Positions 30,674 through 39,736 of a stretch of DNA of 47,075 bases are shown here, in pieces. The notes beneath the pieces were generated by a model, which worked only from the letters and a program-made list of their open reading frames with translations, searched no databases and was not told where the DNA came from. Source of the stretch: an uncultured Gammaproteobacteria bacterium (GTDB taxonomy: Bacteria > Pseudomonadota > Gammaproteobacteria > UBA4575); assembly GCA_905479295.1 (NCBI GenBank), contig CAJQLY010000002.1:71812-118886 (forward strand), given 5' to 3'. How positions within the stretch are numbered: position 1 is the first letter of the stretch; each line of letters starts with the position of its first letter. The translations under genes and the position numbers were made by a program.

Positions 30674-31378
30674 ATGAATTTTAGTCATACTGCAATTTCA
30701 AACAGCTTGAAAGCGGCCATTTTGGCCTCAGTTTTGGGCTTAGTTATTATCTCTGGCAGCGCCTTTGCTGACGGCAAAAAGCGCGATATCCCAGGCATTA
30801 CTCACGCTGTTGTGTATGAAGTCCCAGAGAATATTGGTGACCTTTCACAGCAAGAACTAGAGCAATTGCTAGAGCGTGGTAAAGCCAGTCTTAGCGCCTT
30901 GCGAGCAGATACAGAAGCACCTGCTAAAGCAGAACAGAAGATGTTTGCTGAATTGATGCGACATGATCTTGTTCGTCTTAAGATTGGTGATGTTATCAAG
31001 GAGATGGTTGATAACTATGGCGTTGAAGGTGAGTTTGCGAAAAAGCTGATGGGCTATCGATCAACCTTTATGGTTGATTTGTTGGCAGAACGTAACAATG
31101 TGCATAATCTGCAAGATTACCCCGCGTATGACTTTCGCTTTACAGCGGTCTACATGTCGTTGTTGTTTGCCTTTCAAGAACACCCTGAGTTCTACAAAAT
31201 GCTCAGAGCGGATATGGATTCAGAGACCTCACCTATCGGTGAGTACCGTAAGGTACTTGACCATTCATTTGCTCAAGTCGAACAAGCACGTAAAGAGATG
31301 GATGCAGTACATAATGTTGAAGACCTAGAAAAGGTTATCGAAGCCTTAAATCAAGAGCTAGTTAGCCGCAAAGGTTAA
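30674..31378 (+). CDS. Hypothetical exported protein
   Basis: Signal peptide (LKAAILASVLGLVIISGSAFA) and helical rest; no recognised family. Confidence 0.6.
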   Translation: MNFSHTAISNSLKAAILASVLGLVIISGSAFADGKKRDIPGITHAVVYEVPENIGDLSQQELEQLLERGKASLSALRADTEAPAKAEQKMFAELMRHDLVRLKIGDVIKEMVDNYGVEGEFAKKLMGYRSTFMVDLLAERNNVHNLQDYPAYDFRFTAVYMSLLFAFQEHPEFYKMLRADMDSETSPIGEYRKVLDHSFAQVEQARKEMDAVHNVEDLEKVIEALNQELVSRKG

Positions 31379-31385
31379 AGCCATA

Positions 31386-31418
31386 ATGGTCGCTTAGCAG
31401 GCTTTGCTAGGCGACCAT
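31386..31418 (+). terminator. Hairpin after the hypothetical exported protein
   Basis: ATGGTCGC..TAGCA ggctt TGCTA.GCGACCAT inverted repeat just after the CDS stop; short T run only. Confidence 0.55.
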
Positions 31419-31569
31419 GCTTTATCTAATCTATTTCCTGGTCTAGTTCTTTGGGCCATTCCATTACAATCCCTTATGAGCAGTTCACTGTGACATTCTG
31501 ACACAGTGTTTTAGACGCCCGCTTGCAGTAAACTGAAAGTCTAAGTAATCGACAACTAAGCAGAAGAAA

Positions 31570-32820
31570 ATGTTCTCTATTTGGTTCAGCACAAAGATAC
31601 GTAACCCCCTGCAAATATTGGTGACCTTTCGTTCAGTCGCCATCCTCGGGCAGATAGTCGCCGTTAGCTTGGCTCAGCTGGTGTTTAACTTTCCCCTGAA
31701 TATAGTCGGTATCGTTAGTGTGTTACTGAGTATGAGCATGATTAATCTCTATACTTGGCAAGTGGCAAAGACGGTAGCAGAGGCCTCTTCTTTAGTTATC
31801 TTCGCTCAGTTACTGATTGATCTCGCTGCATTAACTGCTATCTTCTATTTCTCGGGTGGCGCAACTAATCCATTTGTTTCAATGTACTTATTGCCACTAG
31901 CGATGGGTGCAGTTCTACTAGCTCAACAATGGGTCTGGTTTTTAACCTTGATCGGTGTTGTTGTTTATTCGCTATTGATGTGGATGTTCCCCTCAGAGCA
32001 CATGCAGCATATGGGGCAGTCTTTCAACCAACATGTTATGGGTATGTGGTTGAGCTTTCTTATCAGTGCCATTGTGATCGCCTATTTTGTTTTACAAATG
32101 CGTAATGCCCTACGTGAGAAAGAAGAGCAACTAGCTATTGCTAGAGAGCAGACCATACGTGATGAAAAGCTGATCTCACTTGGTGCGCTAGCTGCTAGTA
32201 CGGCGCATGAGCTAGGTACACCATTAGCCACGATACAATTGTTACTGGATGACCTGAATGAAAATGACATCAGCAGTCAACAGATAGACTTATTATTGAG
32301 TCAAGTTGCACGCTGTAAAAAAGCCTTATTTGAGATGTCGAACTTGGCTGGCAGTGAAGAAATCAAAAAAGGCGCACTGATTGAAGTGCATGAGTATTTA
32401 GAAGGGTTGATGCATGATTGGCAAAGTCAGCGACCTAATGTGAAAGTTAGTAGTCAATTGACTGGCCCTGTGACTACAGCAGTGATTGCTGAGAATGCCT
32501 TGAGTAAGGCTTTAGTCAATCTCTTAGATAACGCTGCTGATGCTTCACCAGATGCAGTGCGTGTTACGGCGCAATGGGATGAGCATAAGCTACAGCTGAT
32601 GATTATTAATGAAGGTGGCAAGCTGAGTAATGAAGCCCTGAGCAAGATTGGTAGTAAACCCTTCAGTAATAAGCTTGATGGCATCGGTATTGGTGCCTTT
32701 TTGGCACATGAGATTGTGCGTCGTTTAGATGGTGAAATCGTACTAGCCAAAGGTGAACAGGGTGGCCTGGAGACAACTATAAGACTACCCCTGCTAAAAA
32801 AACATCAAATCAGACGGTGA
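31570..32820 (+). CDS. regB: RegB/PrrB/ActS-type redox sensor histidine kinase
   Basis: Six-TM N-terminus, quinone-site motif GGATNPF, H-box STAHELGTPLATIQ, redox-box cysteine in SQVARCKKAL. Confidence 0.88.
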   Translation: MFSIWFSTKIRNPLQILVTFRSVAILGQIVAVSLAQLVFNFPLNIVGIVSVLLSMSMINLYTWQVAKTVAEASSLVIFAQLLIDLAALTAIFYFSGGATNPFVSMYLLPLAMGAVLLAQQWVWFLTLIGVVVYSLLMWMFPSEHMQHMGQSFNQHVMGMWLSFLISAIVIAYFVLQMRNALREKEEQLAIAREQTIRDEKLISLGALAASTAHELGTPLATIQLLLDDLNENDISSQQIDLLLSQVARCKKALFEMSNLAGSEEIKKGALIEVHEYLEGLMHDWQSQRPNVKVSSQLTGPVTTAVIAENALSKALVNLLDNAADASPDAVRVTAQWDEHKLQLMIINEGGKLSNEALSKIGSKPFSNKLDGIGIGAFLAHEIVRRLDGEIVLAKGEQGGLETTIRLPLLKKHQIRR

Positions 32821-32839
32821 TGGTGGAGTCAGCTGAGTA

Positions 32840-33367
32840 ATGACTAAAAAAATACTGATCGTTGATGACGATGAAACCTTCTGCGAGGTCTTGGCGTTGG
32901 CCCTATCAAAGCGAGATTATGATGTCAGCCGTGCACATCAAATAAAAGACGTAGAAGCTATCGAGAATTTAGCCGAATACCCCTATGCCGTGGTTGATCT
33001 GCGACTCGGTACGGAGTCAGGATTAAATGTCATTGACTATTTAATGGCTGCTAATGCCGATATGAGTATCGTTATGTTGACCGCCTACTCGAGCATTGCA
33101 ACCGCGGTCGAGGCAGTGAAGAAGGGTGCGATTAATTACTTAAATAAACCGGCTAGTGTCGAAGAGATTATAGATAAGCTTGAAAACACAGGTAGCGAGG
33201 AAGTTGCAGTAGAAGAATCTCCACTTTCTGTTCGACGCTTAGAATGGGAACATCTACAAAAAGTATTACTGGAGCATGATGGTAATATTTCTGCTGCTGC
33301 CCGTGCGCTCAATATGCATCGCAGAACGCTACAAAGAAAACTCAGTAAACGGCCAGTTAAGCACTAA
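32840..33367 (+). CDS. regA: RegA/PrrA/ActR-type response regulator
   Basis: Receiver ILIVDDDETFCEVLALAL, VDLRLGTESGLNVI, Fis-like HTH GNISAAARALNMHRRTLQRKLSKRP; follows regB. Confidence 0.9.
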   Translation: MTKKILIVDDDETFCEVLALALSKRDYDVSRAHQIKDVEAIENLAEYPYAVVDLRLGTESGLNVIDYLMAANADMSIVMLTAYSSIATAVEAVKKGAINYLNKPASVEEIIDKLENTGSEEVAVEESPLSVRRLEWEHLQKVLLEHDGNISAAARALNMHRRTLQRKLSKRPVKH

Positions 33368-33489
33368 GTAATTTATAGTCATATTTGACTATTTACAGTT
33401 ATAACTACTTATCGTTAGGATAAGCTGTGGTTTTTAAAATGTTTGGCGTCTATAGAAAAATTACGAATCTTATTCCCTTGGGGGATCCT

Positions 33490-33696
33490 ATGATCTTATG
33501 GACTAGTGTTAGTTCGACTACAATCAAACAAATCGGTTATGAACCCTCTGCCAATCGCATGTATATCCGTTTTAAACGCGGAGATATGCCTAATACCTAT
33601 TGCAATGTTCCTGAAAAAATCTACCGCGATTTTCTGACCTCGACCTCGAAAGGAAGTTATTACTCGCAGTACATAAAAGATAGGTATTCATGTTAA
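33490..33696 (+). CDS. KTSC domain-containing small protein
   Basis: TSVSSTTIKQIGYEPSANRMYIRFKRGDMPNTYCNVPEKIYRDFLTSTSKGSYYSQYIKDRY. The 33490 ATG has a G-rich RBS (GGGGGAT), better than the track start at 33427. Confidence 0.8.
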   Translation: MILWTSVSSTTIKQIGYEPSANRMYIRFKRGDMPNTYCNVPEKIYRDFLTSTSKGSYYSQYIKDRYSC

Positions 33697-33729
33697 TAGG
33701 GATGCTAAAAGCAAGTCATCACTGAATAA

Positions 33730-33906
33730 AGATTTGCATCCTGTAAACTTTTACCGTTGCTTCTTAGTGACAGTGGCCATGTAAGATACAGGCGTGATAC
33801 TTATGGGATGGCAGATGACGAGATATTTGTTGTTGGTGTTTGTTATCGATATCCAGTGAATGAAATTAGGCGGATCATTAATCTAACCTTTAGTATAGCG
33901 GATTGA
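33730..33906 (+). pseudogene. Coding-like open frame lacking a plausible start (possible gene remnant)
   Basis: Reads RFASCKLLPLLLSDSGHVRYRRDTYGMADDEIFVVGVCYRYPVNEIRRIINLTFSIAD* after an in-frame TAA; protein-like composition, no 5' start codon. Confidence 0.3.
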
Positions 33907-34144
33907 TTTAACTGGATGCAAAACATTAATTTTTTTCTGGTTTGTTAAGTTCCCTACTCAAGCCAATCAATAGATAGATGTAATTAACAAATCTTAAGGC
34001 TAAATCTTTATGCTAACTGGCAACTATTGAAACCACTGAGAAGCCTATTTAAGAATAACTGCTTAGTTTTCCTCGCAGATCTTCCTTGCACATCCTCACA
34101 CTAACTGTTCCAATCCTTTCCTCCATTTATCCGAAGAATTTAGT

Positions 34145-34876
34145 ATGAAAACGCAAAAAGCGATTAAAGACCGACGTTCGATCAAGTACTTTGATGCCGA
34201 CCATCAGATGACGGCTGAAGAGATCGATGAACTCCTTTCCTTAGCAGCGTTGTCACCGACGGCATTTAATGTTCAACATTGGCGTTTTGTGGTGGTTGAT
34301 GATCCTGAGCTACGTAAAGCGATCCGTGCCCATTCTTGGGATCAAGCACAGGTAACAGATGCATCTTTGTTATTGGTCTTATGTGCCGATCTAAAGGCAT
34401 GGGAGAAGCAACCAGAGCGTTACTGGGCAAAAGCGGATAAAGAGGTTAGCGAGTTTATGTTGCCGGCGATTAAGGCCTACTACTCGACTAAGACTCGAGT
34501 GCAGCGTGATGAGGCGATGCGTTCTTGTGGTATCGCGGCACAGACGATTATGTTGGCAGCAAAGGCAATGGGTTATGACTCCTGCCCAATGGATGGCTTT
34601 GATTTTAATCGAGTGGCGCAGTTGATTCGTTTACCGCAGGATCACATCATCAGTATGTTTATTACCGTGGGTAAGGCGACTAAAAAGCCTTGGCCACGTC
34701 CGGGTCAGTTACCATTAGAAGAGCTGGTGATTAAGAATCAGTTTAATCCACGTAGTCCAAAGCCTCAGTCTGAGATTAAAACTGAGCCTATGGCTGAAGT
34801 TAGCGATGAGGTGGTGACTGAAGTGAAACCGAAGGCCAAACCTAAGGCTAAGCCAAAGGTTAAAGCGAAAGATTAG
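34145..34876 (+). CDS. Nitroreductase family protein with basic C-terminal tail
   Basis: AIKDRRSIKYFDADHQMTAEEIDELLSLAALSPTAFNVQHWRFVVV; C-terminal KPKAKPKAKPKVKAKD. Confidence 0.9.
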   Translation: MKTQKAIKDRRSIKYFDADHQMTAEEIDELLSLAALSPTAFNVQHWRFVVVDDPELRKAIRAHSWDQAQVTDASLLLVLCADLKAWEKQPERYWAKADKEVSEFMLPAIKAYYSTKTRVQRDEAMRSCGIAAQTIMLAAKAMGYDSCPMDGFDFNRVAQLIRLPQDHIISMFITVGKATKKPWPRPGQLPLEELVIKNQFNPRSPKPQSEIKTEPMAEVSDEVVTEVKPKAKPKAKPKVKAKD

Positions 34877-34912
34877 CTTTAATTTAAAAGTTTAAACTAA
34901 CAGATGAAAATA

Positions 34913-34941
34913 TTGGGTCAGATTAAATCAATCTGACCCAA
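34913..34941. terminator. Perfect 12-bp-arm palindrome between convergent genes (terminator and/or REP-like element)
   Basis: TTGGGTCAGATT AAATC AATCTGACCCAA. Confidence 0.7.
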
Positions 34942-34946
34942 GTGAT

Positions 34947-35804
34947 TTAATCTAAGCCCTGCGCAATTTCAAACACTTGTTTGGCATCTAGCACTTGGTC
35001 GTTGCTTTTGAATAGCTGGCCGATGCAGGCGCGGTGTAGGCGTAGTTTGAGTGCGCCGATACCGATACCACCAAAAATCTTCTTACCGAAGCGATCGGTG
35101 TTGTTATCCATCATGTCGATGCCTTCAAAGCCCAGTGGTGGGGCAGTATTGACGTCGGCTAGCACTTCTAGCGTTGGGTGCTGTTGCCAGTGGTCGGCAC
35201 GGAGTAATTGGATACCAGTTTTGCCGGCACCAAAGACAATGTGTGCGCCATCTAGGGCAGCGGCGATAGAATCGTCGTCAGAGGCCACCATTGGCTCCAG
35301 GTCGACATCAAACTTTTCTTTCATCAACTGACATGACTGCTTAGAACGATCAAGCTGACGCGATGTCAGGCGGACATTAGCGCCCATCATGGCGAGCATG
35401 ACAGCGGCACGTTGACCGACTGGACCGGTACCAGCGAGGACGACGGCAGTCTTGCCAGCAACATCAACGTTACGCGTAATCAGTGCGACACCGGCAGCAG
35501 CGGTGGTGTTGCAACCATTGCTATCGAGCATCACTGAGACACGGAATTTCTGGAAAAAGATCTTTTGCACAGCAGCCAATAGTTCTTGCCCAGCGGCTAG
35601 GTCACTACCACCAATGAAGAGGGCAGTATTCTTCTTATCTTTTGGTGCACGAGTGTAGATCGCGCCTTCAACTAGGGGATGACAGTTTTCAGGGGTGACA
35701 CCGGCTAACTGAGTCAGCTGATCAGCACCACCATCATAGGCAACTACGGTGTCAAAGACACTGGCAATTGGGTCAGTATCAAAATGGAATAATAATTTTT
35801 TCAT
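34947..35804 (-). CDS. mtdA: NADP-dependent methylene-tetrahydrofolate/methylene-tetrahydromethanopterin dehydrogenase
   Basis: KKLLFHFDTDPIASVFDTVVAYDGGADQ, MLDSNGCNTTAAAGVALI, AVVLAGTGPVGQRAAVMLA, KLRLHRACIGQLF. Confidence 0.93.
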   Translation of the reverse strand: MKKLLFHFDTDPIASVFDTVVAYDGGADQLTQLAGVTPENCHPLVEGAIYTRAPKDKKNTALFIGGSDLAAGQELLAAVQKIFFQKFRVSVMLDSNGCNTTAAAGVALITRNVDVAGKTAVVLAGTGPVGQRAAVMLAMMGANVRLTSRQLDRSKQSCQLMKEKFDVDLEPMVASDDDSIAAALDGAHIVFGAGKTGIQLLRADHWQQHPTLEVLADVNTAPPLGFEGIDMMDNNTDRFGKKIFGGIGIGALKLRLHRACIGQLFKSNDQVLDAKQVFEIAQGLD

Positions 35805-35833
35805 GGTTTTTTATACTCGTCTATCGGGCTGAT

Positions 35834-38611
35834 TTAACCGGTCCAACCCAAGCCAGCTGCTACGCAGTTGATCGAGAGTAGTAGTGAGACCAAGGTATTT
35901 TGATCACCTTTCTTGCCATCAGCTTGGCCAGCGCGGAATTGTTTCACTAGCTTCACTTGCTCTAAGCCAACCTGCTTGATGCCGTGAAGACGTGCATCCA
36001 TGTTCTTACGGAAGATCGGGAAGCGCTCACAGAGACTTTCTTCCTTGGTGATGGCCAATAACATCTTCTCGGCTAGGTCACGCTCTTTTGTGATCATGTC
36101 GAGGATTTCGTTACCAGCGGTTTGATCATCCACTAAAGTGCCGTATTCAGAGGCAATCTCAAGGTCGACTAAGAACATGGTTTTTTCAATATTGTCGATC
36201 ATCAGACGGAAGATCTGACTCTTTTCAAACATCTCGGCCAGGATCGCTTCGCCTTGCTCGCCACGGACACTGATGATCTGATTGATGGCAGAACCAAAGC
36301 CATACCAGCCAGTGATCATGAGACGGTTTTGAGTCCATGCAAATACCCATGGAATGGCACGTAGATCATCTAAGCTGGCAGCGCCAAAGCGCCGTGCTGG
36401 GCGTGAGCCGATCTTCATTAGTGTTAGTTCTTCTACTGGGCTTGCTGAAGAGTAGAAGTCGACTAGTCCGGGATGATCCACTAGGCCACGGTAGGCAACC
36501 ATAGAGGTGCCAGCGAGGGCTTCTAAGACTTCATCATAGGCTGGACGATTTTGTGCATCGTCTTCACCAGCAGAGAATAGGGTATGAGATAAGACACTGG
36601 CAGCGAGCAATTCAATCTGCTGCTCAGCAACACCACGGTTAGCATATTTACCAGAGACCACTTCACCCTGCTCGGTAACACGCATACGACCATTAACAGT
36701 AGAGGCAGGCTGGGCAGCAATAGCACGACCAGCTGGTGCACCACCGCGAGAAACTGAACCACCACGACCATGGAAGAATGAAATCTGCACACCATGATTT
36801 TGACCTGTTTGATAGATCTTGGTCTGTGCCTTACTGACTTCCCAAGTGGAGCAGAGGTAACCGCCATCCTTGTTTGAGTCGGAGTAGCCAACCATGATTT
36901 CTTGATGGCCACCGAGTTGATTGATGGTGCGCTGTACTAGTGGAACATCTAATAGGTTTTCTAGAATTTCAGGGCCGTTACGTAAATCCTCAATAGTTTC
37001 TAGTAATGGTACAACTTGAATACGGCAAGACTCAATCGCTTGACTATCTGTGAACAAACCAGCGTATTTTGCTAGTAGGTAAACACCAAGGATGTCATCG
37101 CTAGACTGGGTCATACTTAAGATAAAGACGCCAAAGGCATCGCGATCGATTGTGTTTTGAATGGTATCGATCAAGCGCAGTAGATCCATAGTAGCTACGC
37201 TGCTTTCGCTTAAGTTGGTGAAGCTTGGTAATTCTTCTAATGGCTCTTTCAGCGCATCGAGTAACCATTGATGCCATTCTGCAGAATCTTTCTCTGGCAT
37301 CTTATCGCCATCACTGTGTTGCGCAGTCCAAATCTCTTCCAAGGCGAGAGTGGTGATGGTTGAGTTCTGACGTAGGTCTAGGCTCACTGTGTGAAAACCA
37401 AAGGCTTCAACAGTGTGACGGAAAGGGCTGACATACTGACGGCATAGTGATTGGCACTGCGCTGCTTCTAGGCCTTCTTCGATTACTCGTAGGTCATTCG
37501 CAAACTCATCAGCAGATGGGTAGGCCTGTACGTCTGTACTATCGCCGGCAAGCTGTAGCAGATTTGCATTGAGTCGTTTGCCGATGCAATAGCATAACTG
37601 GCGGAAGACTTCGCCTGGGTTACGCGACTTCATGGTTTCTGCTTCGTTACTGTGCTTGAGGATAGCCTCTAGTTTTTCATTGAAGCTCTTTGGTAGATCA
37701 GTGAAGTTCTTTGAAATACTGAGGTAAGAGCCCATCGCATTGACCTTTTCAACATAGTATTCCATGGTCGCTTTGGCCGTTGTTTTGACGGCGTGCTCAG
37801 TAACCTCGTTAGTAACGAACGGATTACCATCACGGTCACCACCAATCCAAGAGCCAAAGCTAAAGAAGGCTGGGACGTTGAAGCTATGCTCAGGGTAATG
37901 ATCATTCAAGGCCTGTTCTAGCTCGCCATAGAGTTCATTCACACCTTGATAGAGTGATTCTTTAAAGAAGTGGATGCCCCACTCAACTTCATTTTGTACA
38001 GAAGGCTTTTCTAAGCGAATCTCACCAGTTAACCAAAGTAGGTCGATTTCATTGGTGATGGTTTGCTTAATAACCGTGCGCTCATGTGGCGTCCAACGGT
38101 CTTGCTCTAGCTTCTTCAGTAAGAGGTAGATACGACGGTGAATCTCAAGCACGGTGACACGCTTGGCTTCAGTCGGGTGCGCAGTAATAACTGGGCTGAT
38201 CGAGGCGTTATCTAGTACACCTTGTAACTCATCTGCAGCGATACCTTGGCGTGCTGCCTGTGAAATTACTTGGGCAAACGTCCCTGGGACTTCAGTGTGA
38301 CCAATCTCAGATTCGATTGAGCGTAGATGACGTACATTAGAATTCTGTTCGACGATAGATAACAGCTGGAACCAAATACCATAGGCCTGCAGCGCATAAG
38401 TCATGACATCCTGGTTGGATTCACGTAGCTCCTGCTTGCCGAGCAAGGTATTTTCGATGTCTGGACAACGTTTTTGCACGACCTCGAGTAGGCAGTTGAA
38501 CAGTAACTGCGCAACTTCCTCACGATACTGTGAGGTGTGTGAGGCGATATCTGAACTATTAGATACCTTGAAAAAACCAGTCCATCCGACTGAATTGCTT
38601 TGCTTTGACAT
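35834..38611 (-). CDS. ppc: Phosphoenolpyruvate carboxylase
   Basis: VITAHPTEAKRVTVLEIHRR, SWIGGDRDGNPFVT, VGYSDSNKDGGYL, FFHGRGGSVSRGGAPAGRAI, RAIPWVFAWTQNRLMITGWYGFGSA. Confidence 0.96.
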   Translation of the reverse strand: MSKQSNSVGWTGFFKVSNSSDIASHTSQYREEVAQLLFNCLLEVVQKRCPDIENTLLGKQELRESNQDVMTYALQAYGIWFQLLSIVEQNSNVRHLRSIESEIGHTEVPGTFAQVISQAARQGIAADELQGVLDNASISPVITAHPTEAKRVTVLEIHRRIYLLLKKLEQDRWTPHERTVIKQTITNEIDLLWLTGEIRLEKPSVQNEVEWGIHFFKESLYQGVNELYGELEQALNDHYPEHSFNVPAFFSFGSWIGGDRDGNPFVTNEVTEHAVKTTAKATMEYYVEKVNAMGSYLSISKNFTDLPKSFNEKLEAILKHSNEAETMKSRNPGEVFRQLCYCIGKRLNANLLQLAGDSTDVQAYPSADEFANDLRVIEEGLEAAQCQSLCRQYVSPFRHTVEAFGFHTVSLDLRQNSTITTLALEEIWTAQHSDGDKMPEKDSAEWHQWLLDALKEPLEELPSFTNLSESSVATMDLLRLIDTIQNTIDRDAFGVFILSMTQSSDDILGVYLLAKYAGLFTDSQAIESCRIQVVPLLETIEDLRNGPEILENLLDVPLVQRTINQLGGHQEIMVGYSDSNKDGGYLCSTWEVSKAQTKIYQTGQNHGVQISFFHGRGGSVSRGGAPAGRAIAAQPASTVNGRMRVTEQGEVVSGKYANRGVAEQQIELLAASVLSHTLFSAGEDDAQNRPAYDEVLEALAGTSMVAYRGLVDHPGLVDFYSSASPVEELTLMKIGSRPARRFGAASLDDLRAIPWVFAWTQNRLMITGWYGFGSAINQIISVRGEQGEAILAEMFEKSQIFRLMIDNIEKTMFLVDLEIASEYGTLVDDQTAGNEILDMITKERDLAEKMLLAITKEESLCERFPIFRKNMDARLHGIKQVGLEQVKLVKQFRAGQADGKKGDQNTLVSLLLSINCVAAGLGWTG

Positions 38612-38655
38612 AGATTGCGCTCTAACTCTGTTAATTCAATTTGGCTTTCCCTAAC

Positions 38656-38688
38656 ATATAAAAGGAGGCGCGAAGCCTCCTTTTATAT
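38656..38688. terminator. 14-bp perfect-stem terminator-like hairpin upstream of ppc
   Basis: ATATAAAAGGAGGC gcgaa GCCTCCTTTTATAT with A/T-rich arms. Confidence 0.8.
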
Positions 38689-38708
38689 AGCAGCGAGTAA
38701 GAAATTGT

Positions 38709-38739
38709 CCCTAAACCAAGGCTTAAGCGAGGTTTAGGG
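38709..38739. repeat. 9-bp-arm inverted repeat after hprA
   Basis: CCCTAAACC aaggcttaagcga GGTTTAGGG. Confidence 0.65.
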
Positions 38740-38757
38740 GCCGTTTTCAGTGCTGAT

Positions 38758-39729
38758 TTATACCAGCTTGTCGCGTGGTGCCTTTCCGGCAAAAAATGCC
38801 GCAAGGTTTTCTAACACACGCTCACCCATAGCAATACGTGTTTCCAATGACGCACTACCTAGGTGAGGTAGTAGGACTGCATTTTCACAGTCTAGGAAAC
38901 CCGGATCTAGCTTAGGCTCACCTTCAAACACATCCAGACCTGCACCAGCGATGGTGCCGTTCTTAAGTGCGCTAATCAGGGCTTGGTTGTCGACTACGTC
39001 GCCACGCGCTGAATTCACTAGAATAGCGGTAGGCTTCATCATCTTGATGCGCTCTTCGTTGATCAAATGGTAAGTAGACTCACCACCTGGGCAATGCAAA
39101 GAAACGAAGTCAGCTTGTGCTAGGACTTCTTCTGCTGACATGTGAACAGCACCAAAACGATTCATTACTTCCTGTGAAGGTGGGTAAGGATCGCTAAAGA
39201 TGATCTTCATGCCAAAACCGAAGTGAGCACGTTGTGCCATCGCTTGTGCGATACGGCCAAAGCCGATGCAACCTAAGGTCTTACCGGTTACTTTAGTCGC
39301 GATCATGTGCGTTGGACGCCAACCGGTCCACTCACCATTACGTAGATGACGCTCGCCTTCACCGATACGACGTGCCGCTGATAACAGCAAGCCCATCGCG
39401 ATGTCAGCAGTACAGTCAGTCAGTACTTCTGGTGTGTTACTTACGGTCAAACCAGCAGTTTCTGCTGCTTTTAAGTCGATATGGTTATAACCAACACCGT
39501 AACTACCAATCATTTTAGCAGTGATGCCATCGGCACCGAGTACTGCAGCATTGACTGGGTCAGTTACTGTTGGGCAAAACGCATCACAGTTACGCAGTGC
39601 ATCTTGCATCTGCTCAACGGTCATCGCTTCGTCGCTTTCGTTCAATTGAACGTCATATAGTTCTTTTAGCTGAGCTTCAACTTGCTCAGGCCATTTGCGC
39701 GATATGATTACTTTAGGCTTACTCATCAA
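38758..39729 (-). CDS. hprA: Hydroxypyruvate reductase / glycerate dehydrogenase (D-isomer 2-hydroxyacid dehydrogenase)
   Basis: GSYGVGYNHIDLKAAETAGLTVSNTPEVLTDCTADIAMGLL, LGCIGFGRIAQAMAQRA, SLHCPGG; sits in the serine-cycle cluster. Confidence 0.88.
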   Translation of the reverse strand: MMSKPKVIISRKWPEQVEAQLKELYDVQLNESDEAMTVEQMQDALRNCDAFCPTVTDPVNAAVLGADGITAKMIGSYGVGYNHIDLKAAETAGLTVSNTPEVLTDCTADIAMGLLLSAARRIGEGERHLRNGEWTGWRPTHMIATKVTGKTLGCIGFGRIAQAMAQRAHFGFGMKIIFSDPYPPSQEVMNRFGAVHMSAEEVLAQADFVSLHCPGGESTYHLINEERIKMMKPTAILVNSARGDVVDNQALISALKNGTIAGAGLDVFEGEPKLDPGFLDCENAVLLPHLGSASLETRIAMGERVLENLAAFFAGKAPRDKLV

Positions 39730-39736
39730 TTTATTC

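Noticed and set aside
36523-37905. Minus-strand ORFs 36523-36912 and 37669-37905 inside ppc
   Set aside because: Alternative frames within ppc with low-complexity translations (MVVVVQFLAVV..., TRLLSTPSKQRPKRPW); not credible genes.
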